From Candidatus Lachnoclostridium stercoripullorum (lineage in GTDB: Bacteria; Bacillota; Clostridia; Lachnospirales; Lachnospiraceae), in NCBI GenBank assembly GCA_019114845.1, contig DXEU01000109.1:1-42942 (forward strand): DNA of 42,942 nucleotides, in the 5' to 3' direction. The stretch's first letter is position 1, and the number at the start of each line of letters is the position of its first letter. Under the pieces are notes generated by a model that made no database searches, had not been told where the DNA came from, and saw only the letters and a list, made by a program, of their open reading frames with translations. Below are positions 16,207 through 24,726 of the stretch, piece after piece. The position numbers were made by a program, and so were the translations under genes.

Positions 16207-16280
16207 AGGCGATGTGGAGAGAGGGCATGCGTTGCATGTCCTCTTTGCAGTATAGTTTTCCCCCGGGAAGGAGGATACAG

Positions 16281-16805
16281 ATGATAAGAAGAGGCAGAAA
16301 ATCGTTCAATGTGAAAAAGCTGGCGGCGGCAGGGCTGCTCACCGCGGTGGCGGTGGCGTGCTCGCCCTTCAGCATTCCGGTGGGGGCTTCCCAGTGCTTT
16401 CCGGTGCAGCACATGGTGAATGTGCTGGCGGCGGTGTTCCTGGGGCCCTGGTACGGGGTGGCCATGGCCTTTGTCACCAGCCTGATCCGGAATATGCTGG
16501 GGACGGGGAGCCTGCTGGCCTTCCCGGGGAGCATGTGCGGCGCCCTGCTCTGCGGCCTGGCCTTCGCGGGGACCAAGCGGCTGTGGCTGACCTACGCGGC
16601 GGAGGTCCTCGGCACGGGAGTCCTGGGCGGCCTGGCGGCCTGGCCGGTGGCGGTCCTGGTGATGGGCAAGGAGGCGGCTCTGTTTGCCTACGTGCTGCCG
16701 TTTCTGGTGTCCACTGTGGGCGGCACAGCCATCGCCGCAGCGGTGATCGCCGTGCTCCGCAGAAACGGGGGCTTCGCCTTCATGAAAGAGGCGGTGAGGC
16801 GATGA
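16281..16805 (+). CDS. thiW: ThiW, thiazole-uptake S component of an ECF transporter
   Basis: This 174-residue very hydrophobic protein with about five or six membrane helices matches the ThiW family. The diagnostic run is PVGASQCFPVQHMVNVLAAV, followed by FVTSLIRNMLGTGSLLAFPGS across two helices. ThiW is predicted to bring in the thiazole precursor of thiamine (hydroxyethylthiazole) with a shared energising module, whose genes are not in this window. I chose ATG 16281 because AAGGAGG lies 6 nt upstream; the upstream in-frame ATG at 16212 lies directly against the riboswitch. The stop overlaps the thiM start as ATGA, so the two are translationally coupled. Confidence 0.9.
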   Translation: MIRRGRKSFNVKKLAAAGLLTAVAVACSPFSIPVGASQCFPVQHMVNVLAAVFLGPWYGVAMAFVTSLIRNMLGTGSLLAFPGSMCGALLCGLAFAGTKRLWLTYAAEVLGTGVLGGLAAWPVAVLVMGKEAALFAYVLPFLVSTVGGTAIAAAVIAVLRRNGGFAFMKEAVRR

Positions 16806-17656
16806 GCCGGGAGCAGTCCGGGATCCGGGCATGGAGGGACGAGGACCTTGGGCGGCGGCTCCTGGCCCAGGTGAGGGATCGGCGTCCCAGGGTGCACTGC
16901 ATCACCAACCTGGCGGCGGGGCCGGACGTGGCCAACATTCTGCTGGCGGCTGGCGCCGCCCCCATCCTGGCCCAGGCAAAGGAGGAGGCGGGGGAGATCG
17001 CCGCGGCCTGCAGCGCCGCGGTGTTAAACTTCGGAACCCCTGACCGGGAGAAGCTGGAGGCGATCCGGGCCGCCGGCAGGCGTGCGAAGGAGGCGGGAGT
17101 GCCGGTGATCGCGGATCCTGTGGGAGCGGGGGCCAGCCCCTGGAGAAGGGAGCGGATCCTGGAGATCCTGGGCGAGATCCGGCCGGATGTGATCCACTGC
17201 AATTTCTCCGAGGCCCTGGTGCTCCTGGGCAATCCCCGGGAATTTCACGGGGTGGACAGCGCCCAGGCCGGCCTGGAGGAGCGGTTGGCAGCCGCCGCCG
17301 GCACGGCGGAGAAGTACGGCTGCGCGGTGCTCCTAAGCGGTCGGGAGGACGTGGCCGCGGGGGAGGGCATGACCCGGGTGATCCGCGGCGGCAGCCAGGC
17401 CATGGGGCTGATCACCGGCACCGGCTGCATGCTCTCGGCCCTGATCGGCGCCTTCTGCGGCGCCCAGGGGAGGGAGAGCCGGGATCTGCTCGCCGGTGCG
17501 ACGGCGGCTTCCTCCTTCTGGAAGGCCTGCGGGGAGGCGGCGTGGAGGCAGACAGAGGAGGCCGGCGGCGGCGCGGGAACCTTTCACGTGAAATTGTTCG
17601 ACGCGGCCAGCCAGATGAGAGAATGGAGGGAAGACATTGAAGATATCGGCAGATAG
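16802..17656 (+). CDS. thiM: Hydroxyethylthiazole kinase
   Basis: This 284-residue ribokinase-like kinase phosphorylates 4-methyl-5-hydroxyethylthiazole. Family motifs are HCITNLAAGPDVANILLAAGA with its substrate region near residue 32, PVIADPVGAGAS, IHCNFSEAL and the ATP/catalytic segment LITGTGCMLSAL with its conserved Cys. The ATG overlaps the thiW stop by 4 nt. Reading continues open far upstream in the same frame, but that region is the out-of-frame shadow of thiW. It acts directly downstream of ThiW uptake. Confidence 0.93.
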   Translation: MSREQSGIRAWRDEDLGRRLLAQVRDRRPRVHCITNLAAGPDVANILLAAGAAPILAQAKEEAGEIAAACSAAVLNFGTPDREKLEAIRAAGRRAKEAGVPVIADPVGAGASPWRRERILEILGEIRPDVIHCNFSEALVLLGNPREFHGVDSAQAGLEERLAAAAGTAEKYGCAVLLSGREDVAAGEGMTRVIRGGSQAMGLITGTGCMLSALIGAFCGAQGRESRDLLAGATAASSFWKACGEAAWRQTEEAGGGAGTFHVKLFDAASQMREWREDIEDIGR

Positions 17657-19079
17657 AATGAGGCTTTACGCGGTGACGGACCGGTCCTGGCTGAAGGGCG
17701 GGGAGACCCTGGAGGAGGCGGTGCAGGCCGCCCTGGCGGGGGGAGTCACCATCCTGCAGCTGCGGGAGAAGCACGCATCCCACGGGGAGCTGGTGGCGGC
17801 GGCCAGGAGGCTGAAGCCGGTCTGTGAAGCATACGGGGTGCCCCTGATCATCGACGACAACGTGGAGGCGGTTCTGGAATCCGGTGCGGACGGCGTCCAT
17901 GTGGGCCAGGAGGACATGGCTGTGGCGGAGGCCAGGCGCATTTTGGGGCCGGACAAGATCATCGGGGCCAGCGCCCACAGCGAGGCGGAGGCCAGGGAGG
18001 CCGTCCGCCAGGGGGCGGATTATCTGGGGTGCGGCGCGGTGTTCGCCACGGCCACCAAGAACGACACCACCCCCCTGTCCAGGGAGGAGCTCAGGAGGAT
18101 CTGCCGCTGCGTGGAGGTGCCGGCGGTGGCCATCGGCGGCATCACGGAGGCCAACTGCATGGAGCTGGCGGCGTCGGGAATCGCGGGAATCGCCGTGGTC
18201 AGCGCCATCTTCGCCGCGGAGGACAAGAGGGCGGCGGCCCGCAGGCTGCGGCTTCTGGCGGAGCGGATTGCCGGGAAGAGGCGGGCGGTGCTCACCATCG
18301 CGGGCAGCGACTGCAGCGGCGGCGCGGGGATTCAGGCGGATTTGAAGACCATGCTGGCCAACGGGGTCTACGGCATGAGCGCCATCACGGCCCTCACCGC
18401 CCAGAACACCACCGGCGTCTACGGGATCCTGGAGTCCACGCCGGAATTTCTCGCCTCCCAGCTGGACTGCATTTTCGGAGACATCCGCCCGGACGCGGTG
18501 AAGACGGGGATGGTCAGCAGCGCGGGTCTGATCCGGGTGATCGGTGAGAAATTGAAGGAGTACGGGGCGGAGCACATCGTGGTGGACCCGGTGATGGTGT
18601 CCACCAGCGGGTCCAAACTCCTTCAGGAGGAGGCGATGGAGGCGCTGACCTCTGTGCTTCTGCCCGTGGCGGAGGTAATCACCCCCAACATCCCGGAGGC
18701 GGAGGTCCTCTCGGGGATGGAGATCGCCTCGGCGGCAGATATGGAGACGGCGGCGGAGAAGATTTTCCGCGCCTACGGCTGCGCCGTCCTCTGCAAGGGG
18801 GGACACAGCTTAAACGACGCCAACGACCTGCTCTGCGACGGGGAGGGCTGCACCTGGTTTGCGGGGAGGAAGATCGACAACCCCAACACCCACGGAACCG
18901 GCTGCACCCTGTCCAGCGCCATCGCCGCCAACTTGGCCAAGGGCATGGAGCTCAGGGAGGCGGTGGCTGTGGCGAAGGAGTATATTTCCGGGGCTTTGGC
19001 GGCGGGACTGGATCTGGGAAAGGGATCCGGCCCATTGGACCACGGATTCGCGGTGGATTTCAGCGGAAAAACAGAGTGA
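17637..19079 (+). CDS. thiE: Fused thiamine-phosphate synthase / HMP(-P) kinase
   Basis: This 480-residue fusion joins two enzymes. Residues 1 to about 210 are ThiE (LYAVTDRSWL, QLREKHASHGEL, IDDNVEAVLESGADGVHVGQED, GCGAVFATATKNDT). Residues about 218-480 are ThiD (VLTIAGSDCSGGAGIQADLK, VDPVMVSTSGSKLL, THGTGCTLSSA). ThiD phosphorylates the pyrimidine to its diphosphate and ThiE joins it to the thiazole phosphate made by ThiM, so the fusion couples consecutive steps. I chose TTG 17637 because GGAGGG is 6 nt upstream and the N-terminus MKISADRMRLYAVTDRSWL matches ThiE starts; the next ATG (17658) has no ribosome binding site. It overlaps thiM by 20 nt. Confidence 0.93.
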   Translation: MKISADRMRLYAVTDRSWLKGGETLEEAVQAALAGGVTILQLREKHASHGELVAAARRLKPVCEAYGVPLIIDDNVEAVLESGADGVHVGQEDMAVAEARRILGPDKIIGASAHSEAEAREAVRQGADYLGCGAVFATATKNDTTPLSREELRRICRCVEVPAVAIGGITEANCMELAASGIAGIAVVSAIFAAEDKRAAARRLRLLAERIAGKRRAVLTIAGSDCSGGAGIQADLKTMLANGVYGMSAITALTAQNTTGVYGILESTPEFLASQLDCIFGDIRPDAVKTGMVSSAGLIRVIGEKLKEYGAEHIVVDPVMVSTSGSKLLQEEAMEALTSVLLPVAEVITPNIPEAEVLSGMEIASAADMETAAEKIFRAYGCAVLCKGGHSLNDANDLLCDGEGCTWFAGRKIDNPNTHGTGCTLSSAIAANLAKGMELREAVAVAKEYISGALAAGLDLGKGSGPLDHGFAVDFSGKTE

Positions 19080-19098
19080 AGACACATGGAGGATGACA

Positions 19099-19752
19099 AT
19101 GATCAAGAATATAGTGTTTGACATGGGGAACGTGCTGGTGGCCTACGACGAGGACCTGACCTGCCGTCAGTTCATGGAGGAGGGGACGGAGGAGTATGGC
19201 CGGGTGAAGGCCGCCGTGTTCGGCTCCCAGGAGTGGGTGCTCTTGGACATGGGGGTGATCTCCGAGGAGGAGGGCCTGCGCCGGATGAAGAACCGCCTGA
19301 AGACGGACCGGGAGAGGGAGCTGGCGGAGAAATGCTTCCGCCACTGGCATGAATTCTGCATGTGGACCATCCCGGGAGCGGCGGAGGTCATCCGGGAATT
19401 GAAGGGGAGGGGGTACGGCATTTACCTGTGCTCCAACGCCTCCGTGCGCCTTCTGACCTGCTATCCCCAGGTGATTCCGGCGGTGGACTGCTTTGACGGC
19501 ATCCTGTTCTCCGCGGAGGAGAAACTGATAAAGCCCCAGAGGGAGCTCTACCAGAGATTCTTCGAGCGGTTTGGGCTGAGGGCGGAGGAGTGCTTCTTCG
19601 TGGACGATCAGCCGGTGAACATCGAGGGGGCGGCAGCCTGCGGAATGCAGGGCTGCTGCCATGAGAAGGCGGAGGACGCCTCCACCCTGAGAAGAGAGCT
19701 GGAGGAGTTCCTTACGCCTCCCAGCGGCCAGACGCCCCGCAGGGGAGAATGA
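19099..19752 (+). CDS. HAD-superfamily phosphatase (YihX-like)
   Basis: This 217-residue HAD-IA hydrolase has nucleophile motif VFDMGNVL (Asp8), motif II CSNAS, motif III lysine in KPQRELYQRF, and motif IV FFVDDQPVNIEGA. The DxGN form of motif I, without a second Asp, is typical of YihX-like sugar-phosphate phosphatases; the substrate is not known here. I chose ATG 19099 because GGAGG lies 6 nt upstream, although in-frame ATG 19093 is close. It follows thiED by 19 nt and may be read with the thiamine genes, but no known thiamine role is visible. Its 3' end overlaps the convergent methyltransferase gene by 41 nt. Confidence 0.85.
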   Translation: MIKNIVFDMGNVLVAYDEDLTCRQFMEEGTEEYGRVKAAVFGSQEWVLLDMGVISEEEGLRRMKNRLKTDRERELAEKCFRHWHEFCMWTIPGAAEVIRELKGRGYGIYLCSNASVRLLTCYPQVIPAVDCFDGILFSAEEKLIKPQRELYQRFFERFGLRAEECFFVDDQPVNIEGAAACGMQGCCHEKAEDASTLRRELEEFLTPPSGQTPRRGE

Positions 19753-20572
19753 GGCCGCTCTCCGTCACCGGAAGCCCGATCTCCTCAGAGCGGACGGTGC
19801 CCCCGTGGGAGGGGACGATCTCCGTCCCGATGAGGTAGGACAGCACCGCCGGCGCCAGGCCGGTGGTGTAGGAGTTGATGAGGAAGAAGAGGGGCTCCTG
19901 GGAGAGGAGGCTGGCGCAGAGCTTCACCAGGGGATGGATGGCATCCTCAATCTTCCAGATCTCCCCCTTGGGGCCTCTCCCGTAGGAGGGGGGATCCATG
20001 ATGACGGCGTCGTAATGGTTGCCCCGGCGGATCTCCCGCTCCACGAATTTCACGCAGTCGTCCACAATCCAGCGGATGGGGGCGGACTCCAGCCCAGAGG
20101 AGCGGGCGTTCTCCTTCGCCCAGGTGACCATGCCCTTGGAGGCGTCCACGTGGGTGACGGAGGCCCCCGCCTGGGCCGCCGCCAAGGTGGCTCCGCCGGT
20201 GTAGGCGAACAGGTTTAAGACCTTCACCGGCCGCCCGGCGGTCCGGATCTTCTCGCCGAACCAATCCCAGTTGGCCGCCTGCTCCGGGAACAGGCCGGTG
20301 TGCTTGAAGCTGAAGGGCTTTAAGTTGAAGGTCAGCCCCCTGTAGCCGATGGTCCACTGCTCCGGCAGGTCAAAAAATTCCCACTCGCCGCCGCCCCGGG
20401 AGCTGCGGTGATAGTGGCCGTTCATGTGTTTCCACCCCTTATGTCTCCTGGGGGTGTCCCAGATCACCTGGGGGTCCGGGCGCACCAGCAGGTAGCGGCC
20501 CCATCTCTCCAGCTTTTCCCCCTTGGAACAATCAATCACTTCGTAATCTTTCCAGCCGTCAGCAATCCACAT
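19712..20572 (-). CDS. Class I SAM-dependent methyltransferase (RlmI/PF10672-like)
   Basis: This 286-residue methyltransferase has the SAM-binding motif VLNLFAYTGGATLAAAQ, the acidic HVDASKGM strand, a VDDCVKFV segment and the catalytic-type IMDPPSYGRG motif. These match the Methyltrans_SAM family that includes 23S rRNA cytosine methyltransferases, but the N-terminal PUA domain of RlmI is lacking, so RNA as substrate is only likely. The N-terminus MWIADGWKDYEVIDCSKGEKLERWG fits the start at 20572, with AGAGGA upstream. It is transcribed from a promoter at 20644-20672 and converges on the HAD gene with a 41-nt tail overlap. Confidence 0.82.
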   Translation of the reverse strand: MWIADGWKDYEVIDCSKGEKLERWGRYLLVRPDPQVIWDTPRRHKGWKHMNGHYHRSSRGGGEWEFFDLPEQWTIGYRGLTFNLKPFSFKHTGLFPEQAANWDWFGEKIRTAGRPVKVLNLFAYTGGATLAAAQAGASVTHVDASKGMVTWAKENARSSGLESAPIRWIVDDCVKFVEREIRRGNHYDAVIMDPPSYGRGPKGEIWKIEDAIHPLVKLCASLLSQEPLFFLINSYTTGLAPAVLSYLIGTEIVPSHGGTVRSEEIGLPVTESGLILPCGASGRWEA

Positions 20573-20643
20573 AACAATCCTCTTTCTCTCAAAACAGAGA
20601 CCGGAGAGATTCCGGTCCCATTGATGTGCAATATAGTGAGTCC

Positions 20644-20672
20644 AGTATAGCGAAAAAAGGTGAAATTGTAAA
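20644..20672 (-). promoter_or_regulatory. Promoter of the methyltransferase gene
   Basis: Read on the minus strand, TTTACA (20667-20672) and TATACT (20644-20649) are separated by 17 nt, about 72 nt before the ATG. Confidence 0.72.
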
Positions 20673-20703
20673 GAAATCGAAAGATATTTACCTCCCTTTC
20701 CAG

Positions 20704-20732
20704 TTGAATATTTTCCCATTAATTGTTAGAAT
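20704..20732 (+). promoter_or_regulatory. Promoter of the cell wall-binding protein
   Basis: TTGAAT (20704-20709) and TAGAAT (20727-20732) are separated by 17 nt, about 70 nt before the ATG at 20804. It is back to back with the minus-strand promoter. Confidence 0.75.
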
Positions 20733-20803
20733 GGACACAAGGGTCAAAAATGAATCAGACAGAAGGGGAATTTGCCCCATTCCATACATGGAGGAAATGC
20801 AGT

Positions 20804-22186
20804 ATGAACAAGATGAAGCTGGCGGTGCTCGCGGCCGCCGCCGTGATGACGGCTGGGATGACGGCGGTCACTTCCTGGGCGGCGGAAGGCTGGAGCAAGC
20901 AGAATAATACCTGGGTTTACTACGATTCCCAGGGGTATTTGATCAGGGATGAGTGGAAGAAGGGAGCGGACAATCAGTGGCGCTACCTGAACGGAGACGG
21001 GGTCATGGCGGTGAACGAGTGGGTGGACGACACCTACTACGTGGACGAGAATGGCCTGATGATCGCCAACAAGTGGCTGCGGATCGCCAGCGACGAGGAG
21101 GGGGCTGTGAACGGCTACTTCTGGTACTATTTTGACAGTTCCGGCAAGGTGGAGACGGACGACTGGAAGAAGATCGACGGCTACTGGTACTATTTTGACG
21201 ACGACGGGGTGATGCAGACCGGCTGGGTGGACGACGATGTCTATTACTGCGACGGCAGCGGGCGGATGCTCACCGGATGGCAGCTTCTCATGCCCTCGGA
21301 CGATGAGGAGTACGACGACGGCAAGGTCAGCCCCGGGGACATGGACGACGACGGCAAGGTGTGGTTCTATTTCTCCGCCAACGGGAAGAAGTACACGCCG
21401 GACGTCTCAGGGGACGAGTGCGACATCCACAAGATCGGGGATGATTACTACTGCTTCAACGCGGACGGCGAGATGCAGACCGGCTGGGTCAACATGAAGA
21501 ATGCCGGAAACGCGGGGGAGAGCATCGCGGATTACTCCTACTTCGGGCCGGACGGACGGGCGAGAAAGGGCTGGCTGGCCCTCTATCCGCCGGATGAGCT
21601 GTCCGGGTACGACGGGGTGGTGGAGTGGTTCTACTTCTCCAGCAAGGGCGAGCCGGAGGTGGGCCCTGCGGAGGGGGATGCCACCGCGTCCGATTTCGTG
21701 AAGATCAACGGGGAGACCTACCTCTTCAATGAGAAGGGCAACCCGGTGTACGGCATCCAGAAGATTAATTACGGCGACTCCGGGGAGTACACCACCTACG
21801 CCTTCGGCACCAACCGGGGCAACTGCGTGATGACCAAGGGCGAGCGGGTGAAGCTGGAGGAGGCGGACGGCACCATCTCCGAATTCTACTTCTCCAACAG
21901 TGGCCAGGGATTCACCGGCGTGAGAAACGGATATCTCTACTATCTGGGCAAGCTGCAGAAGCTGGACAGCGGCATGAAGTACGACATCGTGTCCATCCCG
22001 GACGGCGACGGGTGGAACAACTATGTGGTGTCCAGCAGCGGAAAGGTGATGCGTTCCACCACCGTGAAGAACGCCGACGGAGTGAAGTACAAGACCAACA
22101 GCAGCGGCATGATCGCGGAGATCGACGGGGAGCCGGCTGGGGACGGACACTTCGAGGATCCGGTGGAGCCGTCCTACTATGATTGA
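20804..22186 (+). CDS. Secreted choline-binding-type repeat protein
   Basis: This 460-residue exported protein has a signal peptide (MNKMKLAVLAAAAVMTAGM, cleavage near SWA/AE at about residue 27). The rest is made of CW_binding_1-type repeats rich in Trp, Tyr and Gly: NTWVYYDSQGYLIRDEW, YWYYFDDDGVMQTGWV, DDYYCFNADGEMQTGWV and more degenerate copies towards the C-terminus. Such repeats bind choline-bearing or other wall polymers, or glucans. No catalytic domain is visible, so the role may be purely adhesive or structural. I chose ATG 20804 because GGAGG lies 9 nt upstream and the signal peptide begins there. It has its own promoter and a strong terminator. Confidence 0.88.
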   Translation: MNKMKLAVLAAAAVMTAGMTAVTSWAAEGWSKQNNTWVYYDSQGYLIRDEWKKGADNQWRYLNGDGVMAVNEWVDDTYYVDENGLMIANKWLRIASDEEGAVNGYFWYYFDSSGKVETDDWKKIDGYWYYFDDDGVMQTGWVDDDVYYCDGSGRMLTGWQLLMPSDDEEYDDGKVSPGDMDDDGKVWFYFSANGKKYTPDVSGDECDIHKIGDDYYCFNADGEMQTGWVNMKNAGNAGESIADYSYFGPDGRARKGWLALYPPDELSGYDGVVEWFYFSSKGEPEVGPAEGDATASDFVKINGETYLFNEKGNPVYGIQKINYGDSGEYTTYAFGTNRGNCVMTKGERVKLEEADGTISEFYFSNSGQGFTGVRNGYLYYLGKLQKLDSGMKYDIVSIPDGDGWNNYVVSSSGKVMRSTTVKNADGVKYKTNSSGMIAEIDGEPAGDGHFEDPVEPSYYD

Positions 22187-22230
22187 CGGACGTCTGGCTG
22201 GAAAGCCATAGGACAGAGGATAATGAAAAA

Positions 22231-22276
22231 CAGAGGCCGGGGCGACTCATGGGAGCCGCCCCGGCCTCTGTTTTTT
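22231..22276. terminator. Bidirectional rho-independent terminator
   Basis: A 14-bp GC-rich stem (22231-22244 with 22257-22270) is flanked by AAAAA on the left and TTTTTT on the right. It can end both the wall-binding gene on the plus strand and the threonine aldolase gene on the minus strand. Confidence 0.9.
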
Positions 22277-22287
22277 GGAGCCAGGCT

Positions 22288-23307
22288 TTAATCCAGCGCC
22301 TTCAGCAGGGCGTCCACCGCCTCCTCCCTGGTGGCCCAGGAGGTCACCAGGCGGATGGCCTGATGGCTGTCGTCGATCCTGGCCTGGATGTTGAAGGAGA
22401 AGTCGGCGGACAGCTTCTCGATCAGCTCGTCGGAGAAGATGGGGAAGAGCTGGTTGCTGACGGAGCGGGAGTAGAAGGAGAAGCCTCTCTCCTCCAGCCC
22501 GGCTCTCAGGCGGTCCGCCAGGCGGGAGGAGTGTCCGGCCATCTCGTAGAAGAGCCCGTCGGTGAACAGGGTCTCAAACTGGATGCCCAGGAGCCAGCCC
22601 TTGGCCAGCATGCCGCCCCGCTGTTTGATCATGTAGCGGAAATCCTGGTCGATCTGGGGGTTTAAGATCACCACAGCCTCGCCGAAGAGGGCTCCGTTCT
22701 TGGTGCCGCCGATGTAAAATACGTCCGTGAGGGCGGCGATGTCCGCCAGGGTGAGATCGTTTGCGGAGCTGGCGAGGGCAGCTCCCAGACGGGCTCCGTC
22801 CAGGAAGAGGTAGAGCCCCCTCTGGCGGCAGAGATGGGACAGGGCTTCCAGCTCCGCCTTGGTGTACTGAGTACCGATCTCCGTGGTGTTGGAGATGTAG
22901 ACCATCTTCGGTTTCACCATGTGCTCATCCGGGTGGGAGTCCAGAATCTCCAGGACCATGGCGGGGGTCACCTTGCCGTCCGGGTCCGGGAGGGTGAGAA
23001 CCTTGTGGCCGGTGGCCTCCACGGCTCCGGTCTCATGGACGTTGATGTGGCCGGTGGAGGCGCAGATCACCGCCTCCCAGGGCTTTAAGGCGGCGGCGAT
23101 CACCGTCAGGTTGGCCTGGGTGCCGCCCACGAGAAAGTGGACGGAGGCGTCGGGGCGGCCGATCTCCCGGCGGATCAGCTCTCTGGCGTGTCCGCAGTGC
23201 TCCTCGTCCATGCCGTAGCCGGTGTGCTGGGTGAGGTTGGTCTCCATCAGGGCCTCGAGGATCCGGGGATGGGCCCCCTCGCTGTAGTCGTTGGTAAAGC
23301 TGTACAT
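22288..23307 (-). CDS. Low-specificity L-threonine aldolase-like PLP enzyme
   Basis: This 339-residue fold-type I PLP enzyme of the beta-eliminating lyase/threonine aldolase family splits L-threonine or allo-threonine into glycine and acetaldehyde, or acts on related beta-hydroxy amino acids. It shows FTNDYSEGAHPRI at the N-terminus, HFLVGGTQANL, STGHINVHETGAVE, FLDGARLGAAL and the PLP lysine at residue 203 in YIGGTKNGALFGEA. The length is normal. An AAGGAAGGAGAC site precedes the start. It is transcribed alone between a promoter at 23347-23375 and the shared terminator. Confidence 0.88.
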   Translation of the reverse strand: MYSFTNDYSEGAHPRILEALMETNLTQHTGYGMDEEHCGHARELIRREIGRPDASVHFLVGGTQANLTVIAAALKPWEAVICASTGHINVHETGAVEATGHKVLTLPDPDGKVTPAMVLEILDSHPDEHMVKPKMVYISNTTEIGTQYTKAELEALSHLCRQRGLYLFLDGARLGAALASSANDLTLADIAALTDVFYIGGTKNGALFGEAVVILNPQIDQDFRYMIKQRGGMLAKGWLLGIQFETLFTDGLFYEMAGHSSRLADRLRAGLEERGFSFYSRSVSNQLFPIFSDELIEKLSADFSFNIQARIDDSHQAIRLVTSWATREEAVDALLKALD

Positions 23308-23346
23308 GTATTTGTCTCCTTCCTTAATGTGCTTAACTTTCTACCT

Positions 23347-23375
23347 ATCATAGCGCAGCCGGGCGGGAAAGTCCA
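23347..23375 (-). promoter_or_regulatory. Promoter of the threonine aldolase gene
   Basis: On the minus strand, TGGACT (23370-23375) and TATGAT (23347-23352) are separated by 17 nt, about 40 nt before the start codon. Confidence 0.65.
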
Positions 23376-23408
23376 GCGAATTTCCATATACCAGTTTTAC
23401 GTTTCCTG

Positions 23409-23417
23409 TGATAAAAT
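23409..23417 (+). promoter_or_regulatory. Possible extended -10 promoter of the kinase-NACHT cassette
   Basis: TGATAAAAT (TG at 23409-23410, TAAAAT at 23412-23417) is an extended -10 candidate about 55 nt before the first gene of the cassette. No good -35 lies upstream; TTTTAC (23395-23400) with CATAAT (23418-23423) at 17 nt is a weaker alternative. Confidence 0.4.
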
Positions 23418-23471
23418 CATAATAACTGACTGACGGAAAGACGGCACAGAGAAGCGGAGGAGGCGGACGGC

Positions 23472-24671
23472 ATGGATGATTTCAGAGAGGACAGGGGAGG
23501 AAAGTCCCCGGCGTCGGGGATGGAGCAGTTTCGGACGAGGATATCCGGGAACAACATGGGATTTCTCATGGGGGAGGAGCACTCCCCGAGGCAGATGGTG
23601 GAATTTTTGAACTCCGGGGCCATGTTCCGGGGATTTGACGATGTGATCAAGAGCATGTATCCGGGGGAGGACCTGGGCGCGCGCCTCACAAAAGGGATGG
23701 AGGCGCTGACGGGGGAGAACCATGACAGCGTGGCCAGAAAGGTGAGAAACTGGCTGAACGGCCGCAATGCCCCCCAGAGCCGGGAGACATTGTTTCAGAT
23801 CAGCTTCGTCCTGGGGCTTGGGGAGGAGCAGGCGTCCAGGCTTCTGGGAATGGTGGACGGCATGGGGATCCACTACCGGAACCCGGACGAGCTGGTGTAC
23901 GCCTATGCCCTGCGGGCGGGGCTTAGCTGGAAGGAGGCCATCAGGCTGAAGGCGAAGGCGTTAGAGATCATGGAGGAGCGCAGGAGCGGGGCGGACGGGG
24001 AGGAGACGGTCTACACCCGGCAGCTGCGGGAGGCCTTCCTGTCGGTGAAGACGGAGGAGGATCTGATGAATTTCTTCCGTCAGAACGGGCGGCGGCTGGG
24101 AAGACTCCACGAGACGGCCTACCGGAAGTTTGTGGAGCTCTTGGAGATTCTGAGAAAGCCGGAGAGCGAGAGGGATATCGCCGGCCCGGCGGGGGAGGAG
24201 GAGAAGGCCTACACCATGGAGGAGATCATTTCCAACTACCTGGGGATGAACGTGCCGGAGGGGCGCAGGCTGGGGAATATGACCCCCCTTCAGAAGCTGG
24301 TGAAGAAGTACTGGCCCAACGAGAGCAGCCTGGTGAATATGCGAAACCGGAAGGAGGATGTGAGCCGGAAGGTGATGATTCTGCTCTACCTGATCATCGA
24401 GAGCTACAACGAGGAGGACTGGGACGAGGACGGCTGGGATGAGGATGGCTGGGACGACTGGGAGGAGGACGAGGACGGCGACACCCGCCTGGAGATCCGC
24501 CTGGAGAAGCTGAACCTGTTCCTGGACGCATACGGGATGAACCTGCTGGACCCGGGAAATGCCTTTGACCTGCTGGTGCTCTACGCCATGCGGGCGGAGG
24601 AGATGGGGGAGCAGATGGAGATGGTGATGGACGAACTGTACACCGGCCAGGGCAGGCGGAAAAAAGATTAA
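23472..24671 (+). CDS. Unrecognised HTH-like protein with acidic repeat, first gene of the kinase-NACHT cassette
   Basis: I do not recognise a named family for this 399-residue soluble protein. Residues about 82-125 (RKVRNWLNGRNAPQSRETLF, then QISFVLGLGEEQASRLLGM) read like an XRE/phage-repressor helix-turn-helix, with a conserved RNWLNGRxxPxxRExLF core. The rest is predicted mostly helical. Near residues 314-335 a tandem acidic-aromatic stretch (DEDGWDEDGWDDWEEDEDGD) is followed by a Leu-rich C-terminus. No signal peptide or membrane helix is visible. It ends 55 nt before the kinase gene and is likely co-transcribed. A DNA-binding regulator or kinase substrate is possible, but both are inference. 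Confidence 0.6.
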   Translation: MDDFREDRGGKSPASGMEQFRTRISGNNMGFLMGEEHSPRQMVEFLNSGAMFRGFDDVIKSMYPGEDLGARLTKGMEALTGENHDSVARKVRNWLNGRNAPQSRETLFQISFVLGLGEEQASRLLGMVDGMGIHYRNPDELVYAYALRAGLSWKEAIRLKAKALEIMEERRSGADGEETVYTRQLREAFLSVKTEEDLMNFFRQNGRRLGRLHETAYRKFVELLEILRKPESERDIAGPAGEEEKAYTMEEIISNYLGMNVPEGRRLGNMTPLQKLVKKYWPNESSLVNMRNRKEDVSRKVMILLYLIIESYNEEDWDEDGWDEDGWDDWEEDEDGDTRLEIRLEKLNLFLDAYGMNLLDPGNAFDLLVLYAMRAEEMGEQMEMVMDELYTGQGRRKKD

Positions 24672-24726
24672 GAATCCGCCTGGTCCGTCCGATATAATGA
24701 CTGAGAAAGGGTGAGGAGGTGAGGCC

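Noticed and set aside
16358-16801. N-terminal extension of ThiM
   Set aside because: The frame is open but the translation is a low-complexity shadow of thiW; the ATGA overlap and family start support 16802.
24693-24698. TATAAT just before the kinase-NACHT gene as an internal promoter
   Set aside because: No -35 box lies at a suitable distance and the gap to the previous gene is only 55 nt, so it may be chance.
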